Position numbers and translations under genes: made by a program. A DNA stretch of 64,000 nt from Lepidodermella squamata (lineage: Eukaryota > Gastrotricha): contig JBLDXI010000034.1 in assembly GCA_047495785.1 (NCBI GenBank), forward strand, positions 620,001 to 684,000, given 5' to 3'. Below are positions 10,755 to 21,461 of the stretch, one piece after another. Within the stretch, counting starts at the first letter, position 1. Every line of letters begins with the position of its first letter. The notes below the pieces were generated by a model. It saw only the letters and a list, made by a program, of their open reading frames with translations. It did no database searches and was not told the origin of the DNA.

Positions 10755-12059
10755 CTAACAAATGCATGCGATTATAACAAGAGTCAATAAAGCAAAAGTG
10801 CGAGAATATCCATTCCCAATACAGCCACTTGCATACCTCACAGTTGTCGAGCTGAATTGAGTCACCAATTGATAGGCAGTAACATTGCCAGTCCTACTAT
10901 CAGCAATAATCAACTTCCTATCCCAGTAAATCATAAAAGAGAGGGTAATATCCAAGTCAGTAGCATTGAGGACTGAAATCAGTCCAGCAGTTTGTTTGTT
11001 ATAGGCAATAAAGCCTCCCTTAACCATGGTGAAAACGTAGTCCTTCGTGACAATCGGTGCGTTATTTGTCTCGACTCCTTTGCCGAAATCGAGGAATTTC
11101 GTCGATCGACCAGTTGTTTTGTCAAATGCACAAATTTTGCTGACCAGGCCACATTTTGAGTAAACAGCCTCATCCGCAACAGCCGAGGGTGTTTCCCTAG
11201 GGTTATTATTGTTGTAAGACGCGATTTGGGTGGTCCAATTCATCTTTTGAGCGTCGATATCCACCCCGAACCAGGCTACATTGTCCAAACTAGGCCAAAC
11301 CACTCCGACTAGCAGATTTTGGTACAAAGATGGTAGCCACATGGTGCTTGAGGCTGATGTTGGAAAGTCGATTTTCCATAGCGTTTGGCCTAGTTTCATG
11401 TCCAGCTCCGAGATAGACCCGCTTTGAGCCACGAAGAGTCTCAAATCGTTCAAAATTGATTGGCCTAGGATGTTAGACCCCAAATCGACTGTGAACAGCG
11501 TCTCCCCAGAATCAGGCCGAACAGCCCGTAATTTCGGCCCGGCTTTGAAGTAGACCGTATCGTAAGACTCGCTAACTACATCGCCATATTGGCCATTGAA
11601 GTCATTGTCAGTAATCGGGAGGTCTTGATGGATTTGGGTCCAGCGGATAGTTAGCGAGTCCAAATTCACTGCATGGAAATTTATCGAGCCTCCAGTTCGG
11701 AAACTTCTGGTGAAAAGTAATTCCCGCTTCACACCAATGAAAGGCTGGCTGCATTGCCGGGTTGTATCACCTACAACAGTCAAACTCGTCCGTTTCTCCC
11801 CAGTTTTCGAGTTGATAACAGTTAGAGAGGTGCATTTTCGAGATAGGACGTAGATTGAATCTCGGTGGACAACAGGTTCCCAAAAGTGATTGTCCTTACT
11901 TATCGATGTAAGTATCTGGGTGGTCCATATGGGATCGATCCGAGTTATGTTTCCAACTTCTGTTTCAATATATCGGTTATGGGCATTGCTACCACCAAAA
12001 TTAGGCCAAGATACCGCGAAGGCCACGAGCAAGGTAAGTAAAACAGCGAAAATCAGCAT
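10755..12059 (-). CDS. Secreted PQQ-like beta-propeller protein
   Basis: A single exon of 434 aa starts at the ATG at 12059. Residues 1-18 (MLIFAVLLTLLVAFAVSW) are a signal peptide. The remainder is a series of beta-propeller blades of the PQQ/quinoprotein-like type, with recurring patterns such as INSKTGEKR, VRPDSGETLF, LDMKLGQTLWKID and FDKTTGRSTK. The C terminus is strongly hydrophobic (about the last 14 residues, TFALLTLVIIACIC), so a GPI or tail anchor is possible. Catalytic quinoprotein residues are not apparent, so I would not assume dehydrogenase activity. The 3' end faces the ankyrin gene, and that gene's AATAAA (10786-10791) lies inside this coding sequence. Confidence 0.7.
   Translation of the reverse strand: MLIFAVLLTLLVAFAVSWPNFGGSNAHNRYIETEVGNITRIDPIWTTQILTSISKDNHFWEPVVHRDSIYVLSRKCTSLTVINSKTGEKRTSLTVVGDTTRQCSQPFIGVKRELLFTRSFRTGGSINFHAVNLDSLTIRWTQIHQDLPITDNDFNGQYGDVVSESYDTVYFKAGPKLRAVRPDSGETLFTVDLGSNILGQSILNDLRLFVAQSGSISELDMKLGQTLWKIDFPTSASSTMWLPSLYQNLLVGVVWPSLDNVAWFGVDIDAQKMNWTTQIASYNNNNPRETPSAVADEAVYSKCGLVSKICAFDKTTGRSTKFLDFGKGVETNNAPIVTKDYVFTMVKGGFIAYNKQTAGLISVLNATDLDITLSFMIYWDRKLIIADSRTGNVTAYQLVTQFSSTTVRYASGCIGNGYSRTFALLTLVIIACIC
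10786..10791 (+). terminator. Poly(A) signal of intact ankyrin gene, inside the PQQ-like CDS
   Basis: AATAAA lies 55 bp after the ankyrin stop, in the shared block GAGTCAATAAAGCAAAAG. On the - strand the same bases encode the ...TFALLTLV... C terminus of the PQQ-like protein, so the two transcripts must overlap tail to tail. Confidence 0.5.
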
Positions 12060-12173
12060 TTTTACCGGAAATTACTGGAAAATACGGTTATGTATAGTTT
12101 AGGTATGACTGTATCGCAAGAACACGCTAAAATAATCGCACTCTTTTTTATTAAGCTAGATTGCATCCATTGT

Positions 12174-14883
12174 TTACATTTTCCTCTGTGACGTCTTCTT
12201 CCACTTACGGAACATTTTGTTCAACGAAACGTATTCATAGTTCTTTGTATTCAAAACAGCTGAAATATCGGCCAATCGAAGAAAAACTCCGTGCCCCTCC
12301 GGCGCGAAGAAATACCGCTTTCCTAGGAATGTCCCGTTTGTATAGCCAACTTTATCGTCCAGCTTAATGCCCGCGAAAACCGTCGTAGTCGGATTTGGCA
12401 TATCTAAAAGGCCGACGTAGCGAACAAGGCCTGAATACGTTGTGATTATTGGTATTTTAGTTTTGCTTTCGACAACCACTTTTTCTACAACTTTAGACAT
12501 GTCGTTCGTGGATAGGCTTGAAGGCACTTGGCCATCTTCTTTTGACGTCGGGATTCTGGCTGTTAGAGCTCGCCGAGCGACTTGAGATTTCGATCGAGTC
12601 ATCGTGAGATAACTCGTTGGCATAGCTCGGGCTGTTACAATTTCAGTCGAATCAGCAACAGGGCCTAAAGTGCCGCTTCCAGTTGGGATAGCGACCTTAT
12701 CTAGCCGGATTTGAACTCGAAGGCCGACTTTGATGTGGTCGAGAAGGAAATTGTCTTCAGTTGAGACGAGATCGCGAATGTGTTCGATGAGATTGAAGTT
12801 GATATCGGCTGGTATGGTACCAAGGTCTAAATAGCTAGGCACGGTTATTTGGTTTCCAGCCTGACTTCCAGACCTCTTCGTCCTGAAAAATTGAGGAAAA
12901 CACATTATAACTAGCCTAAATAGAAATTTTAGGAAAAGACGCCAGAAGATGAAAGCTGAAAGATGACAGTAAGGTCACCCAGAGAGTTTTCCTTTACCTG
13001 CTGTTAGTCTGTTGTGCTCTTTTTACAGTGAAAACTTCAGTGCTAGGCAACGGTTTTACCTAACGAATTTACTTACCCACTACCAGCGTCTGAATCTTCA
13101 TCATTTCCTTTGCCACGGTTAGAGCGATGCATACCAGGAATTCTGACTGCTTTCATTGTCTTCGCTGCAGCTTCCTCTTCCCGTTTCATCCTAAGAAAAT
13201 GAGCTTGAGTATTCGGAAGATCGGAATTAGGATTTTTTGTAAATCTTACTTTTCTCGCTGGAAAAATTGGTCATATTTGTCTCCTTCAACTCCTTCTGGA
13301 TAGGTAACCCCATCAACCGCTCGCTTCTTGATCTCCATAAAGTCATGCTTATCCATTTTATCGTAGTCACTGAACCAAGCTTCCAACATATGTAGAGCGT
13401 TCTTGCATTGCAAATTCTCTCGCTCTTTAACGATGCCCATCGATTTCAGAGTGCGAACTTCATCCTGCAGCGTTTTCATCTCTAGCGTTTCGTCCCGCGC
13501 GACTCGCAGTTCCTTCTCCATAGCTTCGATAACTAAACGGTAATGATTGCATCGGCGGCGGGTGTTTTCGAGTTCTATCGAATTTTTCTGGAGTTTGTCT
13601 TTCATGGAGACAGATTCGTCGAGGAGTTCGTTGACTTTAACGGCGTAAGCTCTGGAACTTTGAATCTCGGTCTCCATTCTTGCTGTAGCCCTCTGTGCCA
13701 ACCATTCTTGTTCCTTGAGAATCGCAACTTGCTCCTCCATTTGGCCTAGCGCTGAGTGTTTTTCCTTGAAAAAAAACATGAAGACATAAAAGTAATTGCT
13801 TATTAATAAGACTCGGAAACATGTAAAACAAAGTCACGCTCGAAGGGTCTTGAAATTCTCACGCAATCCAGGGAAGTTTAGACAGGGGGAAAAACAAGAA
13901 ACACGAGTGAAAGCAGAGACAATGGCATCGAAATACCAACTTTTTGTGCCTTCTGTATTCAAAAAATCAAAGCGTGGTGAGGAGTCGGGTTTCGAATGGG
14001 TATGTAATGGGAAAACTAAGCGTCTAGAATAACAAGGATCCAACTTACGGTAACTGCGCTCTCCAGAGACTGAATCTTGTTATGGTAAGTGTTCACGAGC
14101 AGTTCTTTCTCGCTCAGCGAAGCTCTGCGAGAAAAAGAAGAATTTCAGCATTAGAAATAACCCCTAACACTAACCCCAGTCATAACATCAACACTATCAC
14201 CAATCCTATCCTAACCCCAACCCTAACCCTAACCCTAATCCTATCCTATCCTAACCCCAACCCTAACCCTAATCCTATCCCAACCCTAACCATAACCCTA
14301 ATCCTATCCTAACCCTAACCCTAACTCTAACCCTCACCCTGAACTTAAGTCTAAACTGAACCTTCAACTTACCTTTGACGCTATCCTAAACTCTATACAT
14401 CTCTCTAAGATCTAAGATATTGGTAATCTAAGGCCTAAAGCAACTGAATTTCTGATTCCTTTTACTGACTCTTAGTAGGATTCCTATCTGCCATTTATTC
14501 TGTTGATTCTTGGTCGAAAATCGGAATGGTCTCTTAAATAAAGTCGAGTAACGTTCAACTTACTTTGTTTCGTTGAGTTCTTTCAAGTGATGGTTAACAG
14601 TCCACTCTAGCTTTTCGATTTCTTTCTTCGCTTTGATGTAAAGCTTCGCATCTACCATGTCAACAGGTGGCGTTGTTGCCTGCTGACTGCTGGCAGAGCC
14701 ACTCCTAGCATGCTCAATCGCGTGCCCAACGCGAGAATTAGACGACTGAGGCCGATGTACACTGCTGCCTGCCCGTTTAACTGGGCTCAGCTCAGGGGGC
14801 GCTTCCGGCCATTCTGGTTCGCCATTCTGCGACTGTATCTCAGCTGATGCCACAGATTGGTTTCTTGAATAAGTAGCCGCCAT
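12174..14883 (-). CDS. Coiled-coil CAP-Gly domain protein
   Basis: Five exons join in frame to 577 codons plus stop (1734 nt): 14883-14564, 14124-14049, 13764-13250, 13190-13077 and 12882-12174. All four introns are GT-AG. The order is a low-complexity N terminus (1-85), a long charged coiled-coil (about 90-300), a basic/acidic linker, and a C-terminal CAP-Gly domain at about 490-560 (SGLVRYVG, FAGIKLDDKVG, NGTFLGKRYFF, HGVFLRLADI). CAP-Gly domains bind the EEY/F tails of tubulin or EB proteins, so a microtubule-associated role is likely. The usual GKNDG signature is GYTNG here, an atypical binding loop. Intron 1 contains telomere-like repeats. The start is the first ATG after upstream stops. 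No specific orthologue recognised. Confidence 0.75.
14160..14340. repeat. Degenerate telomere-like (CCCTAA)n array in an intron
   Basis: Repeats of CCCTAA mixed with CCTATCC, CCCCAA and CCCTCA fill about 180 bp of intron 1 of the CAP-Gly gene. On the - (gene) strand this reads TTAGGG-like. It is degenerate and internal, so it is an interstitial array, not a chromosome end. Confidence 0.7.
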
Positions 14884-16067
14884 TTTTTTCACAGACGAAA
14901 AAACCTAAAATAGATAGAAATTCAATAAAAGACCACACCCAGAACAGGAAATTGGCTTTATAGCAACTCAAACGAGAGAAAATCTAGCGGGTAATCCCCT
15001 GTCAATTCAATGATGAGGCCACGCGTTTTATTTTTGAGAAAATATTTGTTAAAGGAAACTTCTCCACACTCGCATGTATTCCTATAGCAAATAATAATAA
15101 CAGCGCCAAGGCGATTTGTATAGTGAATATAAAAAGTGCGCTGATCGATTTTTTGGCGCGTTAGTCTATATGTGAGAAAAAGTAAGCATACTGAGAATAC
15201 GAAAGAAAAAGTGTGCGGTGAAGCGTATCGTTTTAATATACACACAGCGCGTGCTGGTTGTCGCCTTGTCGACGGTATCGACTCGGTTATTGGCGATAAT
15301 TTTAAACACACGTAAGAATTAGAAATGTGGCACTGCGGTCTCTTTCTGGCAGAGGGCCCGGTTTGAGTAAATCAACTGCTCAACTGGTAAACAAAAAGCG
15401 TCGCAAAGTTGATAAATATAAAACCCTCTTGAATTTTGACAGTCCAACAATTCGGAGTATTCTCTTGACAACTGTATCAGCCTGACTCGCCCATTGTAGA
15501 TAAGAGTTAAATAAATTGGTGAAAATTGCTTATTGACTGGAATTGTCATGGATTCATGTCATTTCAAACATAGCTGGGTGATGGAAAGTTAAACCCCTTT
15601 CAATAAGCAATAAGCAATAAGCTCAATAAGCGAAATTGTTTAATCTCCTGGCGTTTAATAATTTCTGGACACGCGCCGAAGGCGAGTCTTTTTAAATCAT
15701 TTGAGACGAGGTGAAGCCGAGTCGAAATTGAACAAGCTCCGGCGTGAGTTTCCGATATATCAAAATGAAAAAGCAATTACTTGCACCAATTAGCTGCCCC
15801 TTTTCATTTGACAGCATTTTCAATTCCTTTTGTTGATTTTTGTCTTCATTTTGATAAAATGTCGAGGTTTCCGGAAATCGGCATACCTCCTGATATTACG
15901 TGCCGTGTTTACAATTCAAAATTCTTATCGCTTGAGATAAGGGATATACTGCCTGTTATATGAGCTGCATACGAATAATTTGCAAGTTTGAATCATTTTT
16001 TTCTTTTCGCCACGTGCCTCCTAATCGCCGATAAGTTTCTTTTTAATAAGTAAGACATCCATTTCAT
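14884..16067. other. Intergenic spacer
   Basis: No gene can be supported. A short direct repeat of CAATAAG lies at 15600-15637. A putative promoter for the divergent CAP-Gly gene would fall at about 14885-15100, but no motif stands out. Confidence 0.4.
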
Positions 16068-17196
16068 ATGGACGACATAAGCTCGAAATATGAGCATGAA
16101 AAATTCAACGAGGCCTGTGTAACAGACGACGTAGCTTACTTTTCGGCTAATGTCGACGCGGCGATATCACTTTTTGGAGCCGATGCTATCGCTGGAATAC
16201 TGAGTGCTGCCGCAAGTCCCAAGTGCCTCAGACATCTATTATCAGTTGCAAGCGTTAACGTGAACGCGAAAGTTTCAAATTTTGTAGAATGGCGGAAGAA
16301 ATTTATCAAAAAATCGGAACAAAGGTGCTTAGCAGCTGCATGCAATCTTTCGATCACACGTCTTGATTTCGGGTCTGTTTCATGTTTCATTTTGGATGTA
16401 CAGAGGATGGAGAGATCATCTGATTGTGAATGATGAAAATCGAGTCGAAACTGTTAAAATTTTATTGGATCACGGCGCTCAAATCAACTTCATCGATATA
16501 TGGAACCGAACAGCTCTAGGATTAAGCGTTGCTTTTGGTCCTTTTTTGAGACCTTTGGTTGAACTTCTCCTCAGCCGTGGTGCAGATGTAGATTCTAAGT
16601 TTTTTCATTCATCTGCCTTGATCACAGCGAGGCATAATGAATATTTGGAAGCCGCTATACTGCTTATCCAAGCCGGGGTGCACTTCGAAGAGATTCCAAC
16701 AGAGTTTAGCCACTGCTATTGTTTTTTGTATTTTAACTCTGATACGGCTTTTATCGGAGGATGTGAAATCGTCATTTTTCCCCGCGGTTCAAAAGCCGAA
16801 TTTTTCAAAGCTGTGACCAAGGCTGGATTTCGTTGCAGGGTGTGTGCTAAGAATATCTACAAAGTCGTGGCAAGATGGGCATGCGATCAAATGGAAAACC
16901 CGTCGCAAATCGATCATCAGCTGTTCGACATGCTACTGTTCTCTCGCATGACATCCTCGTTTGTTCCGAACCAATGCAAAACGCGGCGAGAATACGATGC
17001 AAATAAACTAAGTGCCCTAAACGCAATTTTGCTGCCATATTCCTGGCAGCTTTTCCCAATGAAGCTACAAGCAATGTGTAGAATGGCTATCCTCAACCGA
17101 CTACCGACTGGTTACAAAAAACGGGCCGATGCTATAAATAATGGACTAGGCAACGTTTTACCGCCTTTACTGCTTAGCTATTTGAAATTTGAGTAA
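16068..17196 (+). pseudogene. Ankyrin/SOCS-box gene copy I, frameshifted
   Basis: The gene starts MDDISSKYEHEKFNEAC at 16068 and runs in frame to about 16380. The rest of the protein (from about DENRVETVKILLDHGA) continues in another frame from about 16430 to a TAA at 17194-17196. Compared with copy III (58136) a small indel at about 16385-16430 shifts the frame; no credible intron rescues it. Two or three ankyrin repeats are followed by a CxxC region and a C-terminal SOCS box. Its BC box is KLQAMCRMAIL (L-x3-C-x3-I) and it ends LPPLLLSYLKFE. SOCS-box proteins recruit elongin B/C and Cul5 as E3 ligase substrate receptors. There is no signal peptide, so it would be cytosolic. Confidence 0.75.
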
Positions 17197-18176
17197 ATTT
17201 TACTTCACTTGCAATAAAAAGATATTGCAACAAGAGCATCTAGGAACCTATTCAATTGAAGTTTTACATAGGGTCATAGCAGTAAATGGGACTTGTCTTG
17301 ACTGAGGTCCTGTTTTAAGGGTTTTTATTACTTGACTTGAGACTTGACTTAATATTTTCTGCAAGACTTGACTTGTTTGTTTGACACTGACGCCATTCAC
17401 GCGCCTTGCACTCGAGACCCGACTCGTGACCTGACGCCGCCAGATGACACCATACCAAATGAATTTAACGGATAGGGTAGAGTCTCCTAATGATGCATAA
17501 ATGAGGGGTCAAAATTTTGAAAATTTGTTTCTCATCAGCCGTTGGGTCTTTTTCGAAGCGGTTTGCGCTGGGATGTGTCTTAGGGTCCCCTTAATCACCC
17601 TACAAAAGCTCACGATTATGCAACACATGGCCGATGAGCCATTGTTGATCAGCCGAAGTGAGCCACGATTATGCACCATTGGGGCCGTGCCCTTTTGATG
17701 CATAACTTATTTTTTTCCTGCCCCAATATGCATAACTCACGATTTTGACCTGAAAGTAACTGGAAAGGGTAAATCGACCCCGTAGATCACGATTCTGATG
17801 TCAGAATGCAGTAGAAATGCACAGAAGCCTCGTTTTTGACGACGGGACATTGGCAGTCGGTAGACATAACAGTGGCTTTTACACAGGCTTTTATTTGTCG
17901 GTTTTTAACCGCGGTTTCTTTATGCCCTGTGTTAAAATGGGTAGCTAAGTGAGTCTATAATACGTAATTAACCACCCCGTTATTCACAGAGCGGTTAAAA
18001 ACCGACAAATAAAAGGGGTATGTATGGAAACCGTGGCGCTAAGCTTTGGCGGTCTTATCATTCTATCTTGACCCTAATAATATCATATCTAAGTATTGCA
18101 TAATCTCCATCTTTCTGTTGTCAATCTATCATCTTTATACTTGGCATTGCTTGGACTGATGAGTGGCTAGACCACG
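17197..18176. other. Spacer with protease-tail relic and CACGATTATGCA repeats
   Basis: 17200-17275 resembles the 3' coding end of the - strand protease at 59781 (shared GAAGTTTTACATAGGGTC), as if copied with the ankyrin/SOCS gene. 17300-17380 is rich in ACTTGACTTG. About 17590-17740 repeats CACGATTATGCA-like words. No gene is seen. Confidence 0.45.
17888..18014. mobile_element. Small inverted-repeat element (MITE-like)
   Basis: The inverted arms share TTTTATTTGTCGGTTTTTAA at 17889-17908 and its reverse complement just inside 18014. About 80 bp with no coding capacity separates them. Target duplications are not clear. Confidence 0.5.
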
Positions 18177-18349
18177 TGTTGGGGGATATAAAGGCGGGAT
18201 GAAATCGATCTATCTTTGTGATCTGTTTCCATCCCTAGGTAAGAGTATTGCCTTTGTTCATTTACATTGTGTATACATTGTGATCTGTTTCCATCCCTAG
18301 ATTGTTAATATCTACGTTCTGCTACTTACAACCTTTACGAACTACTACA
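18177..18349 (+). mobile_element. Short 5' LTR of a Copia-like retrotransposon
   Basis: The stretch begins TGTTGGGGGATATAAAGG, containing a TATA-like GATATAAAG at about 18185, and ends ACTACTACA directly before a tRNA-primer site. An internal direct repeat, TGTGATCTGTTTCCATCCCT, occurs at about 18218 and 18280. TGTTG...ACA ends and a length of about 170 bp suit a small Copia LTR. No 3' LTR was found, so the element is truncated. Confidence 0.55.
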
Positions 18350-18364
18350 GGTTATGGGCCCAGC
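18350..18364 (+). promoter_or_regulatory. Primer-binding site matching the internal half of initiator tRNA-Met
   Basis: GGTTATGGGCCCAGC is complementary to the anticodon-region segment GCTGGGCCCATAACC of initiator tRNA-Met. This is the half-tRNA primer known from the Drosophila copia group. The gag ATG lies inside the primer site (ATGGGCCCAGCG at 18354). Confidence 0.75.
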
Positions 18365-19060
18365 GAAACCTAAGTCACAAGCTGCTTCCTCTGCCGAAGG
18401 CGAACCCATCGAAGGTGAAATCCCGATGGACCACGACATGGCTGTCGACCCTCCGGCTTCCGGAGATGAACCCGGATCTATGTCTGACCGCGAAGCTGCT
18501 GCGGCTGCCGCCGCCGCCGCCTCTGCTTTAGCTCATTCTCATTCTCTCATTCTCATTTTTATTGCAAATTGTTTTTCAACAGTTAGCAAATAGTTAGGTT
18601 TAGTTTAGCAGAAAGTTGTTTCTGCTAAACTAAACTCTGCTAGCTGAAGAGTTCCTGCGGCAGAAGGAACGAGAGCGACTTCTGAAGACCAGCCGTTCGG
18701 CATCGGATCAGACCTCTAGCTCTGGTCGAATTTCCCGTGGTCTCCTGTCCTCTTCAGGTGGCGCTTCAGGCGGCGCTTCGATTGGTGCTTCGATTGGCGT
18801 TTCGGGTGGTGTTTCGGGTGGTACTTCAAGGGGTGCTTCGAGTGGTGCTGCTAGCGTCGGTCCGTCTCCGGGTACGTCGGGTGGTATGCCCTCACGTTCG
18901 CCCGCCGAGCCAGTACGGTCTTCAACTGAGATTGCGCACTCGATCCACAAGGCCGCCGCCATCCTTGGCGGCGCAAGAGGCCCGTTGACGGACATACCGG
19001 TCCTCGTCAACAACGCTCACGGCAATAACTTCGCTAGGTGGGATCGCCACCTACGTTGGG
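18354..19060 (+). pseudogene. Copia-like gag remnant
   Basis: The frame starts MGPAKPKSQAASS and runs through an acidic and poly-alanine N terminus to about 18540. An insert of about 100 bp follows that includes a small perfect hairpin (18603-18637, TTTAGTTTAGCAGAAA and its inverse). The gag-like frame resumes at about 18650 with ERERLLKTSRS, a Ser/Gly repeat tract (GASIGASIGVSGG), and NNAHGNNFARWDRHLRWV, a typical gag core start. At about 19060 it breaks off into an unrelated hairpin-rich repeat. Protease, integrase and RT are missing. GC content is far higher than in flanking DNA. Confidence 0.6.
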
Positions 19061-19225
19061 TGCGTTTCTTTATCTCCAACAGAGATGAAATTATTAACAA
19101 AACAAGCCATAAACAGGCCATTTCTTTATTTCTGTTGAAATTATTAGTTGAACCAGAAATTATTTCTTTATTCTGATTATTGTTGGATCTACTATAATAA
19201 TCAGCTAGCGTTTCATTCATTAAAC
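19060..19225 (-). repeat. Array of short hairpin units separated by TTTCTTTAT
   Basis: Three units are each introduced by a TTTCTTTAT word and contain a small inverted repeat. The best are TTCTG...CAGAAA at about 19131-19160 and CTGATTATT...AATAATCAG at about 19173-19203. The same arrangement, in the opposite orientation, is found at 37420-38000 and 55975-56135. Confidence 0.55.
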
Positions 19226-19564
19226 ATCGATGATTTTGCGCTATAAGGAGCCAATGAAAAAATTCCTATCCAGAGTACTACGCACACATGTAGTAAGATA
19301 TAGCCCATTGTATTCTGTGTGAAAAAAATATATGTACTGGGCAAATAATGACCAACAAATATCTTCGATACTGCGGTCATTCTGAGGTATCTGCGCTGGG
19401 AATTCCGAGATAATCATGGAGGAAACGTTTCAGAAACTCATGGACTGAATCGTTATTAGACAGCTCGAGTAAAACACAGTTCAAACTCTCAACAATAAGC
19501 TTGTTTTAATAATTTTGAAACGCTTTCAAGTAGTCATATCCATCCAAGTTTCGAGGGCGTAATG
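19226..19564. other. Spacer
   Basis: I see no gene. The stretch separates the hairpin array from the 3' end of the decayed transposase. Part of it (about 19240-19400) recurs in reverse near 52220-52420 (GTCATTATTTGCCCAGTAC-like), so it belongs to a dispersed repeat. Confidence 0.3.
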
Positions 19565-21461
19565 TCACGGCGGAGGTTTAGCGTCAATGCTGCAAGCAGT
19601 AGGTTTGTCTGCGTCTTCTTCGTAAGCTATTATGACTGAGCGATAAGCTTCTGGAATGGTGCCTTTGCTGACCATTTCGATGAGATCCTTCTTAAGACTG
19701 GATTCGATCGGCAATCGCTTTTCGTATTTTTGAACAAGTTGGAAAGGAAACAAAATGACGTCTTTGTTGTAGCGCTTGGCGACGAAAGTATGAAAAGCCA
19801 AGTCGAAAGTTTTCTTGGTTTGGAGATAATTAGGGTAGTCCTTCTCGTATTTGAACCAACATGGCTACGACCATTTAACATCATTTTTCTGTTCGTCTTG
19901 CAAATACTGAGCGAACTTTGGTGACTTGTCAAAGCTGAAGAAGCTTACAAATTGCGTTTCAGTTATGCTGTATGGTTTCACTTTCAAGCGGTTTGGTGTT
20001 TCCTCGCCGTACACTTCGAGTCTCAGATCAGCATCAATCGGAGCCTTCCGCGACGCGGCCACGATTTCTCTCCATTCCTTTGAATAGCTGATGTTGACTC
20101 GTTTCTTAGCTTCCCTTTCAATAGTGGCATGCACGGAATCACATTCCATTTGCGAGTGGCCCGGCTCGAAAAACTTGTGATCGATGACTTTGAGATTACC
20201 TTTGGAATTGGACAAGGCTGCGAATAAAGCGTTGACAATGTACTGAGATTTGTTTTGGCTTCCAGTGCTGTCGCTCCATAGAATCAACTGCTCAACTTCG
20301 TCAGGAATCATTTCAGTGATGAATTTATAGAGACATTAACCAACTTCATCCGTCCCACGACCCCCTTCTGTTTGATCCCACATGAAACAATAGACATCTT
20401 TTGATGAAGTATCGTAGAAAGTCAGGTTTGAGGTGTGGAACTTTTTTTGTACATTATCGAGCAGCAAGGGCTTTCGAGGATTGACTGCATATCAAACTGG
20501 ATGCACAAGATCAATCCTTTCGACTGTTTTGCTAGAATTTTGTCAGCATTCTTGGCATCTCTTGCAGCGTCTCTGTTGGATTCGTGGTTCCGTTTCTCCA
20601 CGATCACTTCATGGGTGAACAGTTCATCCGGCAAAGTCGCAAATCGTGTGCATTTCTTGCAGGTGTCCTTCTTCGGATGACTGAAAGCGAGATTGGGAAA
20701 AGATCTCTTGAATATGGATCGGTAAGTAGCGTATTTGACGGGTTTCTCATCAGTACGCAGAGCCCAGTTTTGGTGTGCTATGCAGTACATTCGATGCATT
20801 TCCTTCAGATTGAGCGCGGACCCGAGATATTGCTTGCTAGTTTGACTTCTCGCATAATGACTGTCTAATCGCTCGAAAGAAGTGATGTGCTGATAAACAA
20901 ATTTGTAAGAATTATCGCTGGTGGTATTCGGCGGCTTATGGCGACCGCGTTGATCTGGTATGATGTAGAAGCCGTCTTCGACTTTTTTCTCAACAGTTGT
21001 GTTTATAAAAGCGCGAGTTTCATCTCGAGCGCCTTCAGAAAGAAAGACCTGCATACTTCGATTGAGTCCCTAGATTGTGAAGGCGAAGGGGTTGCCAAGT
21101 AGTTGCCTGGTAAGTAATAATCAAATCTTCGAGGACCATTCTCTCGTTTCTGTTTATAACTGACGTAACGGTTGATGAATGCTCGTCTAGCGTCGATAGA
21201 TGCTCGGGACCAGTAAGTGTTAAAGCATTGTTTGACTGAATTTTCATTGAATTTCAAGGAGCATTTACGCCAGCAACCACACTTGAAGTAAACAGGCTTA
21301 CGACCGGAATTAAACTTAGCGCTAACCCCTTTATCTGACTGACGGTAGGGTTTCCCAGAGTTGCGCTTGCGTTTTCTTTCCATCGCTTGTTTGGATGGGC
21401 GGTGTCTAGAATCCACTATCCTCGGAGGAAACTGTTTCAGCCAATGGTCGTTATCAGTCAT
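19565..21461 (-). pseudogene. DUF7869-like transposase relic
   Basis: Read on the - strand from 21461 the pieces give a basic N terminus, then RRFDYYLPG. After a frameshift at about 21040 come GFYIIPDQRGRHKPPN, an HYARSQTSKQYL segment, a CxxC motif (CKKCTRF), and a core with LCIQFDMQ, ILWSDSTGSQNKSQ and EPGHSQMECDSVH. The end is SIDAKPPP. This matches the large DUF7869-type family of invertebrate transposon-like ORFs; the D, D and E residues in those motifs would form an RNase H-like centre. I can place at least two frameshifts (about 21040 and in an A run at about 20445) and two in-frame stops (about 20336 and 19866), so it is dead. Terminal repeats were not identified. Confidence 0.6.

Noticed and set aside
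14160-14340. Chromosome end or contig-join telomere
   Set aside because: The array is degenerate and lies inside an intron whose flanking exons join in frame.
16380-16410. A tiny intron (GTTTCATG...TACAG) repairing SOCS copy I
   Set aside because: About 30 nt is below any intron in the window, and the paralogue has coding sequence there; an indel is more likely.
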